Assembly: GCA_041690635.1 (NCBI GenBank)
Contig: JAWLGZ010000002.1
Span: 620,001-684,000 of the forward strand
Direction: 5' to 3'
Length of the DNA: 64,000 bases
DNA from: JAWLGZ01 sp041690635
Lineage (GTDB): Bacteria; Pseudomonadota; Gammaproteobacteria; Thiohalomonadales; Thiohalomonadaceae
The translations under genes were made by a program, and so were the position numbers. This document shows, one piece after another, positions 39,601 to 47,604 of the stretch. Position 1 is the stretch's first letter. Every line of letters starts with the position of its first letter. The notes under the pieces were generated by a model. It had not been told where the DNA came from. It did no database searches and was given only the letters and a program-made list of their open reading frames with translations.

Positions 39601-40159
39601 TGTGGCGCATGCGGTTCTCGGTCTCGCGCCGACGCTCCTTGTACTTGGAGATACCGGCCGCCTCCTCCAGGAAGATGCGCAATTCGTCCGGCTTGGCCTC
39701 GATGAGGCGGGAGATGGTGCCCTGCTCGATGATGGCGTAGCTGCGCGGCCCCAGGCCGGTGCCGAGAAAGATGTCGGTGATGTCGCGGCGGCGGCAACGG
39801 GTGCCGTTCAGGTAGTAGAGCGACTGGCCGTCGCGGGAGACCACCCGCTTGATGGAGATCTCGTTGAAACCGGCGTACTGGCCGCCCAGCGTGCCGTCGC
39901 TGTTGTCGAACACCAGTTCGATGGAGGCCTGGCCGACCGGCTTGCGGGAGCTGGAGCCGTTGAAGATGACGTCGGTCATCGAGTCGCCGCGCAGGTTCTT
40001 GGCGGAACTCTCGCCCATCACCCAGCGCACCGCGTCGATGATGTTGGACTTGCCGCAGCCGTTCGGGCCGACGACGCCCATCAGATTGCTGGTCAGGGGG
40101 ACAGTGGTCGGATCGACGAAGGACTTGAATCCGGCCAACTTAATCTTGGAAAGACGCAT
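36653..40159 (-). CDS. smc: Chromosome partition protein Smc
   Basis: A full-length SMC ATPase of 1168 residues. It has Walker A GPNGCGKSN at the N-terminal head, a coiled coil, a hinge around 500-670 (EWLAGQGLESADRLAQGLEV onward), a second coiled coil, and the C-terminal head with signature LLSGGEKALTAVALVFAIF and Walker B FCMLDEVDAPLDE. It acts with ScpAB (genes at 3.8-5.6 kb). I chose ATG 40159 (MRLSKIKLAGFKSFVDP), the universal family start; an upstream ATG at 40210 would add 17 unrelated residues. Confidence 0.97.
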   Translation of the reverse strand: MRLSKIKLAGFKSFVDPTTVPLTSNLMGVVGPNGCGKSNIIDAVRWVMGESSAKNLRGDSMTDVIFNGSSSRKPVGQASIELVFDNSDGTLGGQYAGFNEISIKRVVSRDGQSLYYLNGTRCRRRDITDIFLGTGLGPRSYAIIEQGTISRLIEAKPDELRIFLEEAAGISKYKERRRETENRMRHTRENLDRLNDLREELDKQLNHLQRQARTAERFKELKSEERQFKSQLQALRWLALDGEAKQQEAAIGERENALEAEIARQRGAEAEIERQREQHVEANDAFQAIQSEYYGVGADIARLEQSIQHARERRQQLEQDRGQLERAWNEAQAHLEADRQKIESLNAIITENDPAWHTAHEAEQLSSAALAEADEAMHAWQASWEEFNRTAAEPSQTAQVERARIEHLEQQAGRHRQRLTRLEEETRALHTESLEAEIAGLQEELAEAELKSGALQEQLATCRENIEIQREANSGDSAELDRLRTRLQHQRGRHASLEALQQAALGKRQGAVSEWLAGQGLESADRLAQGLEVEAGWERAVETVLGFNLEAVCVDGLDPVAAALESLEHGTLALFDTKSATLSEAGGGQTLAGKVKAPWTLDGMLAGVHAANSLAEALALRPRLAAHESVVTPEGIWMGAAWLRVSRDADEHAGVLHREQELRELTAELEELESSVNTFETRFSEGRETLKRLEEEREAAQRQFNEAHRLHGERKAQLSGRQARLEQIKQRRDRLVAEGEEVGRHIEEAELEMAAARERLHTALEQMEEFALRREDLTRQREELRARLETAREQAHSDREAVQQINLRLQTTRTELASTEQALERMSGQLEHMAERREEIAGALADGEAPLQEMGAELEEKLAARSQVEERLGEARRRLGEIDHTLRRLEQDRLQAERRVQEIRSGLERARMAWQEIKVRRQTLQEQVVEGGFELQAVIEGLPEGAAVNVWEEQLEAVSQRIQRLGPINLAAIDEYEQQSERKGYLDAQHADLTEALETLENAIRKIDRETRTRFKETFDKVNKGLQEKFPRLFGGGHAYLELTGEDLLDTGVTVMARPPGKRNSTIHLLSGGEKALTAVALVFAIFDLNPSPFCMLDEVDAPLDEANVGRFCELVRQMSERVQFIFITHNKVTMELSQQLIGVTMQEPGVSRMVAVDVAEAVEMAAV

Positions 40160-40330
40160 AACTACTTGGGGCCCCCACACCGCGCATCCAGCGGCGGTAC
40201 ATAGTATCAATTCAGGAAATCAAAGACTTATGCGGACCCCGGCATTGAATGCCTTCCATGAGGCGGCTTCCTGTATGGGCCTGGGACCGTTACAATTCCG
40301 GGCCGCAAAAGCTACCACGAAAGCCCCACC

Positions 40331-40720
40331 ATGCCTAGCCAGCCCAGCCGTACCCTCGAAACCTTCGACAATCCCATGCCGGAGCGGGATTACACCATCC
40401 GCATGGAGATCCCCGAGTTCACCTGCGTCTGCCCCAAGACCGGGCAGCCGGACTTCGCCACGCTGTTTATTGAGTACGTGCCGGACCGGTGCTGTGTGGA
40501 GCTGAAGTCCCTCAAGCTCTATGTCTGGTCCTTCCGCGAGGAGGGTTCGTTCCACGAGGCGGTGACCAACCGCATCCTCGACGATCTGGTGGCCGCCTGC
40601 GCCCCCCGCTTCATGCGCCTGACCGGACGCTTCAATGTCCGTGGCGGCATCTACACCACCGTGGTCGCGGAGCACCGCGCCGAGGGGTGGCAGCCGCCGG
40701 TGCCGGTTACCCTGCCTTGA
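40331..40720 (+). CDS. queF: NADPH-dependent preQ0 reductase, short (type I) form
   Basis: A 129-residue T-fold protein. The catalytic cysteine is in FTCVCPKTGQPDFA, the substrate-binding motif ELKSLKLY follows, and SFHEAVTNRILDDL is diagnostic. It reduces the nitrile of 7-cyano-7-deazaguanine to preQ1 in queuosine synthesis. The short single-domain form differs from the long QueF of E. coli. It is divergent from smc; no preQ1 riboswitch was recognised upstream. Confidence 0.95.
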   Translation: MPSQPSRTLETFDNPMPERDYTIRMEIPEFTCVCPKTGQPDFATLFIEYVPDRCCVELKSLKLYVWSFREEGSFHEAVTNRILDDLVAACAPRFMRLTGRFNVRGGIYTTVVAEHRAEGWQPPVPVTLP

Positions 40721-40733
40721 AAACAGCAGTAAT

Positions 40734-40822
40734 GTAGGGCGGATTAGGCGAAGCCGTAATCCGCCGCATTCGCCAATCCCGATCGCCTGCCGGCGGATTA
40801 CGCTACGCTAATCCGCCCTACA
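40734..40822. repeat. GTAGGGCGGATTA inverted repeat
   Basis: It opens GTAGGGCGGATTA and closes TAATCCGCCCTAC, with an internal imperfect palindrome (CGTAATCCGCC / GGCGGATTACG). It lies between queF and the FGGY kinase and belongs to a class seen between genes in many proteobacteria. Confidence 0.8.
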
Positions 40823-40836
40823 CGCGGACCATCTCC

Positions 40837-42120
40837 GTGGTGAATTCTTCCGTTTTTATCGGCATCGACGTCGGCACCTCCGGCTGCCGGGCCGTGGCGA
40901 TCGACGCAGACGCCCGCTGTATCGCAGAGGCCCGCGCACCGCTACCGGAGCCGATCCGGCGGGATGGCGGTGTGGAACAGGAGCCCGAGCTCTGGTGGGC
41001 CGGGCTCGAATCTGCCCTGACCAGCCTGCTCGACGACATCCCCCGCACCGCTGTCTACGCCCTGGCCCTCGACGCCACCTCCGGCACCGTGCTGCTGGTG
41101 GACGACCAGGAACGGCCCTGTGCGCCGGCGCTGATGTACAACGACAACCGGGCGGTGATCGAAGCCGACCGAATCCGTGCTGTCGCCCCACCCGCCTCCG
41201 CCGCCCACGGCACCGGTTCGGGCCTGGCGAAGGTGTTGTGGCTGCTGGAACGACACAGGGAAGGTGCGGCGCGTATCGCCACCCAGGCGGACTGGCTCAC
41301 CGCGCGGCTCACCGGCCGGGCCGGTATTTGCGACCAGAACAACGTGACGAAGCTGGGCTGGGATGCGGCGGCGAGCAGGTGGCCGGCCTGGCTGCAGAAG
41401 CTCGGCACCGATACAGCGCTGCTGCCGGAGGTGGTTGAGCCCGGGACTCCCATCGGGACGCTGACGCCCGAACTGGCAAGGTGTTGGGGTCTGCCTGAAG
41501 AGACGGTCGTGGCGGCCGGCACCACCGACAGCACCGCGGCCATCCTCGCCACCGGCGCGAACAGAATCGGCGACGCGGTCACCTCCCTCGGCTCCACTTT
41601 GGTGACCAAGGTGATCGGTCCGGAGCCGGTCTTCGCCCCCGAGTACGGGGTCTACAGCCAGCCGCTCGGGAGCCATTGGCTGATCGGCGGCGGCTCCAAC
41701 TCCGGCGGTGCGGTGCTGCGGCAGTTCTTCAGCCCGAAGCAGCTGCGCACGCTGTCGGCACAAATCGACGCGGAGCGGACCAGCGACCTCTACTACTACC
41801 CGCTCCTCGCGCCCGGCGAGCGCTTCCCCGTCAACGACCCGCAACTGCAGCCGCGACTGGAGCCACGCCCGCAGGATGACGGGACGTTTCTGCACGGCCT
41901 GCTGGAGGGGATCGCCCGCATCGAACGGGACGCCTACCGGAAACTGGCAGAACTCGGGGCACCTTATCCGACCAGAATATTGAGTGTCGGCGGCGGCGCG
42001 CTGAACGACACCTGGACGCAGATAAGGGCGCGACTGCTCGGCGTGGAAATCGCGCGACCACTCCACACCGAGGCGGCCTACGGCTCGGCCCTGTTGGCAC
42101 GCAATGCAGTCGCGATGTAG
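40837..42120 (+). CDS. FGGY-family carbohydrate kinase, D-ribulokinase-like
   Basis: A 427-residue sugar kinase of the ASKHA fold: IGIDVGTSGCRAVAID at the start, ALALDATSGTVLLVD, the second ATP motif AAGTTDSTAAILATGA with catalytic D, and a C-terminal LSVGGGALNDTW. It is shorter than glycerol or xylulose kinase (about 500) and resembles the D-ribulose kinases of cyanobacteria and plants; the sugar is not certain. The start is GTG 40837 or the adjacent GTG 40840. Its TAG stop is supplied by the repeat that follows. Confidence 0.8.
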   Translation: MVNSSVFIGIDVGTSGCRAVAIDADARCIAEARAPLPEPIRRDGGVEQEPELWWAGLESALTSLLDDIPRTAVYALALDATSGTVLLVDDQERPCAPALMYNDNRAVIEADRIRAVAPPASAAHGTGSGLAKVLWLLERHREGAARIATQADWLTARLTGRAGICDQNNVTKLGWDAAASRWPAWLQKLGTDTALLPEVVEPGTPIGTLTPELARCWGLPEETVVAAGTTDSTAAILATGANRIGDAVTSLGSTLVTKVIGPEPVFAPEYGVYSQPLGSHWLIGGGSNSGGAVLRQFFSPKQLRTLSAQIDAERTSDLYYYPLLAPGERFPVNDPQLQPRLEPRPQDDGTFLHGLLEGIARIERDAYRKLAELGAPYPTRILSVGGGALNDTWTQIRARLLGVEIARPLHTEAAYGSALLARNAVAM

Positions 42121-42185
42121 GACGCAATCCTATTGCGCCGTGGCCCTCCCAACCGCTGCAACGGCGCAATAGGATTGCGCCCTAC
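42117..42185. repeat. GTAGGACGCAATCC inverted repeat
   Basis: It opens GTAGGACGCAATCCTATTGC and closes CAATAGGATTGCGCCCTAC. It supplies the stop codon of the FGGY kinase gene. A degenerate relative is at 59386-59449. Confidence 0.8.
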
Positions 42186-42206
42186 CTTAAGGCCAGTAGC
42201 GAAGCT

Positions 42207-42288
42207 GTAGGACGCGGTGACTAAGGAACCGCATCGATCGCGGGACCGCCTCGACCGATGCGGTTCGCGATGTTCACCGGCATCCTAC
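42207..42288. repeat. GTAGGACGCGGTGA inverted repeat
   Basis: GTAGGACGCGGTGA at the left end pairs imperfectly with TCACCGGCATCCTAC at the right; an inner pair ACCGCATCGATCG / CGACCGATGCGGT is also present. It lies downstream of ureG. Confidence 0.65.
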
Positions 42289-42309
42289 ATGGATGCGTGC
42301 GCCCTCCGT

Positions 42310-42933
42310 TCAGGCCAACATCCCCTCTCTCACAAGAAACGCCTCGATGGCGTCCACCCCTTGGCCGCTCTTCAGGTTGGTGAAGACGAAGGGGCGCTCG
42401 CCGCGCATCCGTCTGGCGTCGCGATCCATCACCTCCAGAGAGGCGCCGACGTAGGGGGCCAGATCGATCTTGTTGATCACCAGCAGGTCGGAGCGGGTAA
42501 TGCCGGGGCCGCCCTTGCGCGGGATCTTCTCCCCTTCCGCCACGTCGATGACGTAGAGGGTGAGATCCGCCAGTTCCGGGCTGAAGGTGGCGCTCAGGTT
42601 GTCGCCTCCGCTCTCCACGAACACCACCTGGAGTTGAGGGAATCTGCGGCTCAACTCCTCCACCGCCTCCAGATTCATGGAGGCGTCCTCACGGATAGCG
42701 GTGTGTGGGCAGCCGCCGGTCTCCACCCCCATGATCCGCTCCGGCGGCAGCGCCTCGCTGCGGGTGAGAAACTCCGCATCCTCGCGGGTGTAGATGTCGT
42801 TGGTCACCACCGCGATCTCGAACCGATCGCGCAGCCGCTTGCAGAGCACATCGAGCAGGGCCGTCTTGCCGGAACCAACCGGACCGCCGACACCGACCCG
42901 AAGCGGGGGGGTTGTCTGATTAGGCATATTCAC
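42310..42933 (-). CDS. ureG: Urease accessory GTPase UreG
   Basis: A 207-residue SIMIBI GTPase with P-loop GPVGSGKT (17-24), the nickel-binding Cys-Pro-His motif in ETGGCPHTAIREDASMN, ESGGDNLSATFSPELAD and the guanine motif NKID. It delivers nickel to apo-urease with UreD and UreF. It is the last gene of the urease operon. Confidence 0.97.
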   Translation of the reverse strand: MNMPNQTTPPLRVGVGGPVGSGKTALLDVLCKRLRDRFEIAVVTNDIYTREDAEFLTRSEALPPERIMGVETGGCPHTAIREDASMNLEAVEELSRRFPQLQVVFVESGGDNLSATFSPELADLTLYVIDVAEGEKIPRKGGPGITRSDLLVINKIDLAPYVGASLEVMDRDARRMRGERPFVFTNLKSGQGVDAIEAFLVREGMLA

Positions 42934-42951
42934 TCCAAATCAACATATCAT

Positions 42952-43094
42952 CACCGCAGAGGTCGCACGACTGCATGGATGCAGGAGGTAGAGTAACGAA
43001 TGGAGCAGTTACCGAGAGAACGCAGAGGGAAGAACATGAACTCATCTCGATTTCTCCGTGACCTCTGCGACCTCTGCAGTGAACAGGTCCTTTT
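42952..43094. repeat. CGCAGAG-type repeats between ureF and ureG
   Basis: Copies of ACCGCAGAGGTCGCA and, inverted, TGACCTCTGCGACCTCTGCAGTGAAC. Similar elements occur in most spacers of the urease and nitrate operons. Confidence 0.65.
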
Positions 43095-43847
43095 TCAGGA
43101 ACGAAAAAGGCGCGTGTATTGGGTCTCGTGGCGGGCGCTGGCGATGGCCGCGGCGGGTGCGGATGCACCGATAGCCTTATCCGCCAAGCTCGTGCCCACT
43201 TCAACAGCCCCGGCTATCTCCGCGCCAAGACGGAACAGCACCCGCTGGCCGGCACTCTGGCCCAAGGGGACCAACTTCACCCCGGCGATCACCAGGTTCT
43301 CCAGCCAGCTCCAGGCGTAACCGGAGAGTGTCTCCTCCGGCGGGATCCGCCAGCGCGTGGCGGCCAGGGCGAAACCGGCCAGCTGACAGCCGGCGAGCGT
43401 GTCGCGCCACGTCATGGCGTCCGGCACGCCCAGTTCCACCAGCAGCGCCGCCATCGCCCGTCCGCGTGCCCGCTCCTCGGCGCGCAGTTCCGTCGTCTCG
43501 CGACATGCCAGCACCGTGTTGCTCCAGCGTGCGATCGCCTCTTCGTCACCCGCGACCGCCGCACAATGGAGCCGCAGCAGGAGCGGCAGATCCACGTGGG
43601 CCAGCGTGTCGTGAAGCAGTCCGCCGAGCCACGCCTCGAGATCCTGCTCGCAGGTTACCCACCCGGTCTCCACCGCCCACTCCAATCCCTGCGAGTAGGT
43701 GAACCCCCCTACCGGCAGCGACGGGCTCACCAGTTGCAGCAGCCGCGACAGGGCGTAACGCCCACCTCCTTCCCCGTTGTCCCCGGCGCGACTCGCTTGC
43801 CGACCGTATCGCGGCGGGGTCGCCGCTCCCACAGGTGCTCCGGCCAT
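43095..43847 (-). CDS. ureF: Urease accessory protein UreF
   Basis: The family motif LLQLVSPSLPVGGFTYSQGLEWAVETGWV is at residues 36-64, followed by ETTELRAEERARGRAM and the C-terminal VKLVPLGQSAGQRVLFRL. UreF acts with UreD to gate nickel insertion by UreG. The first 30 residues are Gly/Arg-rich and probably not conserved; a later start is possible. Its C-terminus (HETQYTRLFRS) is typical. Confidence 0.93.
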   Translation of the reverse strand: MAGAPVGAATPPRYGRQASRAGDNGEGGGRYALSRLLQLVSPSLPVGGFTYSQGLEWAVETGWVTCEQDLEAWLGGLLHDTLAHVDLPLLLRLHCAAVAGDEEAIARWSNTVLACRETTELRAEERARGRAMAALLVELGVPDAMTWRDTLAGCQLAGFALAATRWRIPPEETLSGYAWSWLENLVIAGVKLVPLGQSAGQRVLFRLGAEIAGAVEVGTSLADKAIGASAPAAAIASARHETQYTRLFRS

Positions 43848-43856
43848 GCCTGTCAG

Positions 43857-44411
43857 CTACCTGGCGACAGCGAGCACGGCGCCACCAATCGCCACCAGGA
43901 CACCGGCTGAACGCACCAGTGCCGGATAGCTCAGAAGCTGCCGACCGAACCAGTACCCGGCTGCCTGGATCATGGCGGTAGCCACCAGGAACCCGGCGAC
44001 ATAAGCCGCCGCGGTGGCCACCACCGGCATCTCCACGCCGTGGGCATGGCCGTGCAGCAAGGCGAAGCCGGCGATCAATCCCACACCCAGCTTCGGCATC
44101 CTTACGCCGGCGGCGACCAGGAGCCCGAGTACCAGCAGGGAGGTGAGGATGCCGTACTCGACAAACGGCAGGTTGATGCCCGCGATCCCGAGTGCACCGC
44201 CGAGGCCCATCGCCGCCAGCGCGACCGCGACGACGCGCCAGCCGCCGCTCTGCGGACGTGCCGCCCACAGCCCCATGACGAGAAACGCCAGCAGGTGATC
44301 GATGCCCAGCAATGGATGCAACATTCCCGCGTCGATGCCGTGCCCGGTGTGGGCAAAGGCGACGGAGGGCACAGCACAGGCGGCGACCGCCAGATAACGC
44401 ATCGGTTTCAT
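43857..44411 (-). CDS. ureJ: HupE/UreJ family nickel-transport-like membrane protein
   Basis: A protein of about 184 residues with a signal peptide (MKPMRYLAVAACAVPSVAFA) followed by HTGH and five or six TM helices. The family signature is H-P-L-L-G-I-D-H-L-L-A-F in the first helix, and GFALLHGHAHGVE with a histidine cluster lies later. HupE/UreJ proteins are thought to move nickel to urease or hydrogenase. I chose ATG 44411 with GGAGAA upstream; a start at 44465 falls in a repeat. It sits between ureE and ureF. Confidence 0.88.
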   Translation of the reverse strand: MKPMRYLAVAACAVPSVAFAHTGHGIDAGMLHPLLGIDHLLAFLVMGLWAARPQSGGWRVVAVALAAMGLGGALGIAGINLPFVEYGILTSLLVLGLLVAAGVRMPKLGVGLIAGFALLHGHAHGVEMPVVATAAAYVAGFLVATAMIQAAGYWFGRQLLSYPALVRSAGVLVAIGGAVLAVAR

Positions 44412-44433
44412 CGTCAGTTCTCCATTCGGTTTG

Positions 44434-44538
44434 AACATTTCTCTTGGAAAGACACAGAGTCGCAAAGGAGCACAGGATCATTAAACGATCTTTTCTTTGC
44501 GTCTTTGCGTCTTTGCGTCTTTGCGTCTTTGCGCGAAC
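44434..44538. repeat. CGCAAAG/TCTTTGCG repeats between ureE and ureJ
   Basis: A tandem run of five TCTTTGCG units (about 44493-44532), preceded by AAAGACACAGAGTCGCAAAGGAGCACAGG. It belongs to the CGCAGAG-like family. Confidence 0.7.
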
Positions 44539-44985
44539 TCAGTGGTGGTGATGGTGCCCCCCGCTCCCGTAGGCACCCGCCTCCGGTTCGAACGGCGCCT
44601 GTTCACCAACCACCTCCAGTCCCATCTGACGCACCATGTCGTCGAGCACGTGGTCGTGCTGGTAGCGCAGCCAGCCCTCCGCGATCTGCAACGGCACGTG
44701 GCGGTTGCCGAGGTGGTAGCAGGCGCGCGCCAGCAGCAAGGGATCGTCGCTGTGCACGGTGGAGACCGGCTCCAGCGCGGCACAAACCGCGACCTTCAGT
44801 TCACCATCGGTCAGCAGATCGCCATCGCGAAGCACGGTTCCTCGCGGCAGCAGCACACCCGCTTCACGGCCATCGTCCAGCACCACCCGCTGGCGACTCT
44901 TGATCCGTTTTTCATATGGCAGAGTCAGTGTGGCACCGGCACCGGCACCGGACCCATCGTCTATGACTTCGGTCAGCTCGATCAT
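44539..44985 (-). CDS. ureE: Urease accessory nickel chaperone UreE
   Basis: A 148-residue UreE. The peptide-binding domain comes first (MIELTEVID, TLTLPYEKRIKSRQRVVLDDGREAGVLLPRGTVLRDGD), then the metal-binding domain (ACYHLGNRHVPLQI with conserved H residues, RYQHDHVLDDMVRQMGL). The C-terminus ends in five consecutive histidines, a nickel-binding tail present in only some UreE proteins. I chose ATG 44985; the longer start at 45042 overlaps ureC. Confidence 0.95.
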   Translation of the reverse strand: MIELTEVIDDGSGAGAGATLTLPYEKRIKSRQRVVLDDGREAGVLLPRGTVLRDGDLLTDGELKVAVCAALEPVSTVHSDDPLLLARACYHLGNRHVPLQIAEGWLRYQHDHVLDDMVRQMGLEVVGEQAPFEPEAGAYGSGGHHHHH

Positions 44986-44990
44986 GGCGG

Positions 44991-46703
44991 TCAGAACAGG
45001 AAGTAGCGTTGGGCCATCGGCAGCACTTCGGCGGGTTCGCATACCAGCAACTCGCCGTCGGCGCGCACCTGATAGGTCTGCGGATCCACCTCGATGGTGG
45101 GCAGCCAGTCGTTCAGCACCATCGAGCGCTTGTCGATGGTGCGGGTGTTGTGCACCGCACTCACCCGCTTCCGCAGCCCCAACTGCTCATGAACCCCTGC
45201 CTCACAGGCGGCCCGTGACATGAAGGTGATCGAAGTCGCCGCCGTGGCGGCGCCGAAGGCCCCGAACATCGGCCGGTAGTGGACCGGCTGCGGGGTCGGG
45301 ATGGAGGCATTGGGGTCACCCATGGGCGCGGCGGCAATGAAACCGCCCTTGATGATGAGACTCGGCTTGACGCCGAAGAAGGCGGGCCTCCACAACACCA
45401 GGTCGGCGAGCTTGCCCACCTCCACCGAACCCACCTCGTGGGCGATGCCGTGGGCGATGGCCGGATTGATGGTGTACTTGGCGATATAGCGCCGTGCCCG
45501 CAGATTGTCGGCACGCACCGAATCGCCGGCCAGTGGGCCGCGCTGCACCTTCATCTTGTGCGCCGTCTGCCAGGTACGAATGATCACCTCTCCAACTCGC
45601 CCCATCGCCTGGGAGTCGGAGGCGATCATGGAAAACGCGCCCAGGTCGTGCAGGATGTCTTCGGCGGCGATGGTCTCGCGGCGGATGCGCGATTCGGCGA
45701 AGGCGACATCCTCGGGGATCGCCGGGTCGAGATGGTGGCACACCATCAACATGTCGAGATGCTCGTCCACCGTGTTGATTGTGTAAGGGCGCGTCGGGTT
45801 GGTGCTGGACGGGAGCACGTTGGCGAGTCCCGCCGCACGGATGATGTCCGGCGCGTGGCCACCGCCCGCCCCTTCCGTGTGGTAGGTGTGGATGGTGCGT
45901 CCCTTGAACGCAGCCAGGGTGTTCTCCACGAAACCCGATTCGTTGAGGGTGTCGGTGTGGATCGCCACCTGCACGTCGAACCGTTCGGCAACCTCCAGGC
46001 AGTTGTCGATCGACGCCGGGGTGGTGCCCCAATCCTCGTGCAGCTTGAGCCCCATCGCTCCGGCGGCCACCTGCTCCTCCAGCGCCTCGGGCAGGCTGGC
46101 GTTACCCTTGCCGAGAAAACCGAGATTCATCGGCAGCCCCTCCGCCGCCTCCAGCATGCGGTGGATATTCCAGGGGCCGGGCGTGCAGGTGGTGGCGTTG
46201 GTACCGGTGGCCGGACCCGTACCACCGCCCAGCATGGTGGTGACGCCGGACATCAGCGCCTCCTCCACCTGCTGTGGACAGATGAAGTGGATGTGGGAAT
46301 CGATACCGCCGGCGGTGAGGATCAACCCCTCCCCCGCAATTGCCTCGGTACCCGGCCCGACCAGAATGTCGACGCCGGGCTGCACGTCCGGGTTGCCCGC
46401 CTTGCCGATGGCGGCGATGCGTCCATCCTTGATGCCCACGTCCGCCTTGACCACACCCCAGTGATCGAGAATGAGCGCGTTGGTGATCACCACATCCACC
46501 GTTTCCGCTGTGGGCCGCTGACACTGCCCCATGCCGTCGCGGATCACCTTGGCGCCGCCGAACTTCACCTCGTCGCCGTAGACTGTGCGGTCCTGCTCCA
46601 CCTCGATCCACAGTTCGGTGTCGGCGAGCCGCACCCGGTCGCCCACGGTGGGACCGTACATCTCCGCATAGGCCTGCCGGCTGATTGTCACCATAGTCAG
46701 CAC
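44991..46703 (-). CDS. ureC: Urease alpha subunit (catalytic)
   Basis: A 570-residue catalytic subunit. The dinuclear nickel site is built from HIH in GGIDSHIHFICPQQ, the carbamylated lysine in GLKLHEDWG, HTDTLNESG, HTEGAGGGHAPD and a final aspartate in ASDSQAMGRVGE. The flap histidine is in MVCHHLDP. It hydrolyses urea to ammonia and carbamate. The start is ATG 46703 or 46694 (MVTISRQAYAEMYGP). Confidence 0.98.
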   Translation of the reverse strand: MLTMVTISRQAYAEMYGPTVGDRVRLADTELWIEVEQDRTVYGDEVKFGGAKVIRDGMGQCQRPTAETVDVVITNALILDHWGVVKADVGIKDGRIAAIGKAGNPDVQPGVDILVGPGTEAIAGEGLILTAGGIDSHIHFICPQQVEEALMSGVTTMLGGGTGPATGTNATTCTPGPWNIHRMLEAAEGLPMNLGFLGKGNASLPEALEEQVAAGAMGLKLHEDWGTTPASIDNCLEVAERFDVQVAIHTDTLNESGFVENTLAAFKGRTIHTYHTEGAGGGHAPDIIRAAGLANVLPSSTNPTRPYTINTVDEHLDMLMVCHHLDPAIPEDVAFAESRIRRETIAAEDILHDLGAFSMIASDSQAMGRVGEVIIRTWQTAHKMKVQRGPLAGDSVRADNLRARRYIAKYTINPAIAHGIAHEVGSVEVGKLADLVLWRPAFFGVKPSLIIKGGFIAAAPMGDPNASIPTPQPVHYRPMFGAFGAATAATSITFMSRAACEAGVHEQLGLRKRVSAVHNTRTIDKRSMVLNDWLPTIEVDPQTYQVRADGELLVCEPAEVLPMAQRYFLF

Positions 46704-46721
46704 CCAATCCTTTCATCCAGA

Positions 46722-46811
46722 ACAGTGAATCTCCGCCAAGACGCCGGGGCGCAAAGGCAGTTCCAATCTGCTTTCTCTCTGCGGACGCTGCGTCTCTGCG
46801 AGAGAAACGTA
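46722..46811. repeat. CGCAGAG-type repeat between ureB and ureC
   Basis: GAATCTCCGCCAAGACGCCGGGGCGCAAAGG followed, inverted, by TCTCTGCGGACGCTGCGTCTCTGCGAGAG. Confidence 0.65.
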
Positions 46812-46820
46812 TGTCGTCGT

Positions 46821-47126
46821 CTAGAGCGCCCCCATCACCTTGCCGTTGAATCCGTAAACCGTGCGGGCACCTGCGTAGGCCACCAGTTCCACTTCGCGGC
46901 TCTGGCCCGGCTCGAAACGCACGGCGGTGCCGGCCGGGATGTTGAGGCGGAAGCCGCGCGTGGTCTCGCGGTCAAATTCCAGCGCCTCGTTGGCCTCGAA
47001 GAAGTGGAAGTGGGAACCCACCTGTACCGGCCGGTCTCCGGTGTTGGCGACGGTGACACGGCAGGTCTCGCGCCCGGCGTTCAGTTCGATCTCGCCCTCG
47101 GCGGCCTCAATCTCTCCGGGAATCAT
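46821..47126 (-). CDS. ureB: Urease beta subunit
   Basis: A 101-residue beta-rich structural subunit: MIPGEIEAAEGEIELNAGRE, VANTGDRPVQVGSHFHFFEANEALEFDRE, GFRLNIPAGTAVRFEPGQSREVELVAYAG. It assembles with UreA and UreC. It lies ten bases after ureA and before ureC. Confidence 0.97.
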   Translation of the reverse strand: MIPGEIEAAEGEIELNAGRETCRVTVANTGDRPVQVGSHFHFFEANEALEFDRETTRGFRLNIPAGTAVRFEPGQSREVELVAYAGARTVYGFNGKVMGAL

Positions 47127-47136
47127 CGCTGCCTCC

Positions 47137-47439
47137 TCAAACGATGGGATCGTGGACGGTCACCAGCTTGGTGCCGTCGGGAAAGGTCGCTTCCACCTGC
47201 ACCTCCGGCACCATCTCCGGGACGCCTTCCATCACATCTTCACGGCCCAGGAGCGTCCGCCCGTAATCCATCAACTCCGCCACGCTGCGCCCCTCGCGTG
47301 CCCCCTCCAGGATGGCGCCCGAGATATAGGCAACCGCCTCCGGGTAGTTGAGCTTGACCCCGCGCGCCTTGCGCCACTCGGCCAGCATCGCCGCGGTGTA
47401 CAGCAGCAGCTTGTCCTTCTCTCTCGGTGTCAGTTCCAT
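47137..47439 (-). CDS. ureA: Urease gamma subunit
   Basis: A 100-residue subunit: MELTPREKDKLLLYTAAMLAEWRKARG, LNYPEAVAYISGAILEGAREGRSVAELM, VPEVQVEATFPDGTKLVTVHDPI. I chose ATG 47439, the universal family start; an upstream ATG at 47472 lies at a REP-like element. Confidence 0.97.
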   Translation of the reverse strand: MELTPREKDKLLLYTAAMLAEWRKARGVKLNYPEAVAYISGAILEGAREGRSVAELMDYGRTLLGREDVMEGVPEMVPEVQVEATFPDGTKLVTVHDPIV

Positions 47440-47472
47440 CGCCTTACTCCCAAACTGAAAAAGCACTCTCAT

Positions 47473-47603
47473 GTAAGAGCCCGCCCCTGCGGGCGAACCT
47501 GTGCTTCCGAAGCGGCTTCGCCGCTGTTCGCCCGCGGGGGCGGGCTCCTACAAGACAATTCCGTTCTCTCCGTGTTCTCCGTGCCTCTGTGGCAAGCATC
47601 AGT
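47473..47603. repeat. REP-like palindrome plus CGCAGAG-type sequence between ureD and ureA
   Basis: GTAAGAGCCCGCCCCTGCGGGCGAA at 47473-47497 pairs with TTCGCCCGCGGGGGCGGGCTCCTAC ending at 47551. It is followed by TTCTCTCCGTGTTCTCCGTGCCTCTGTGG. Confidence 0.72.
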
Positions 47604-47604
47604 T

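Noticed and set aside
36770..40204. Long plus-strand open frames opposite smc
   Set aside because: They mirror the high-GC codon pattern of smc and have low-complexity composition with no known motif.
40734..42288. Terminal inverted repeats of an insertion sequence
   Set aside because: The elements are under 100 bases, have no transposase and no shared target duplications; the intervening genes are ordinary.
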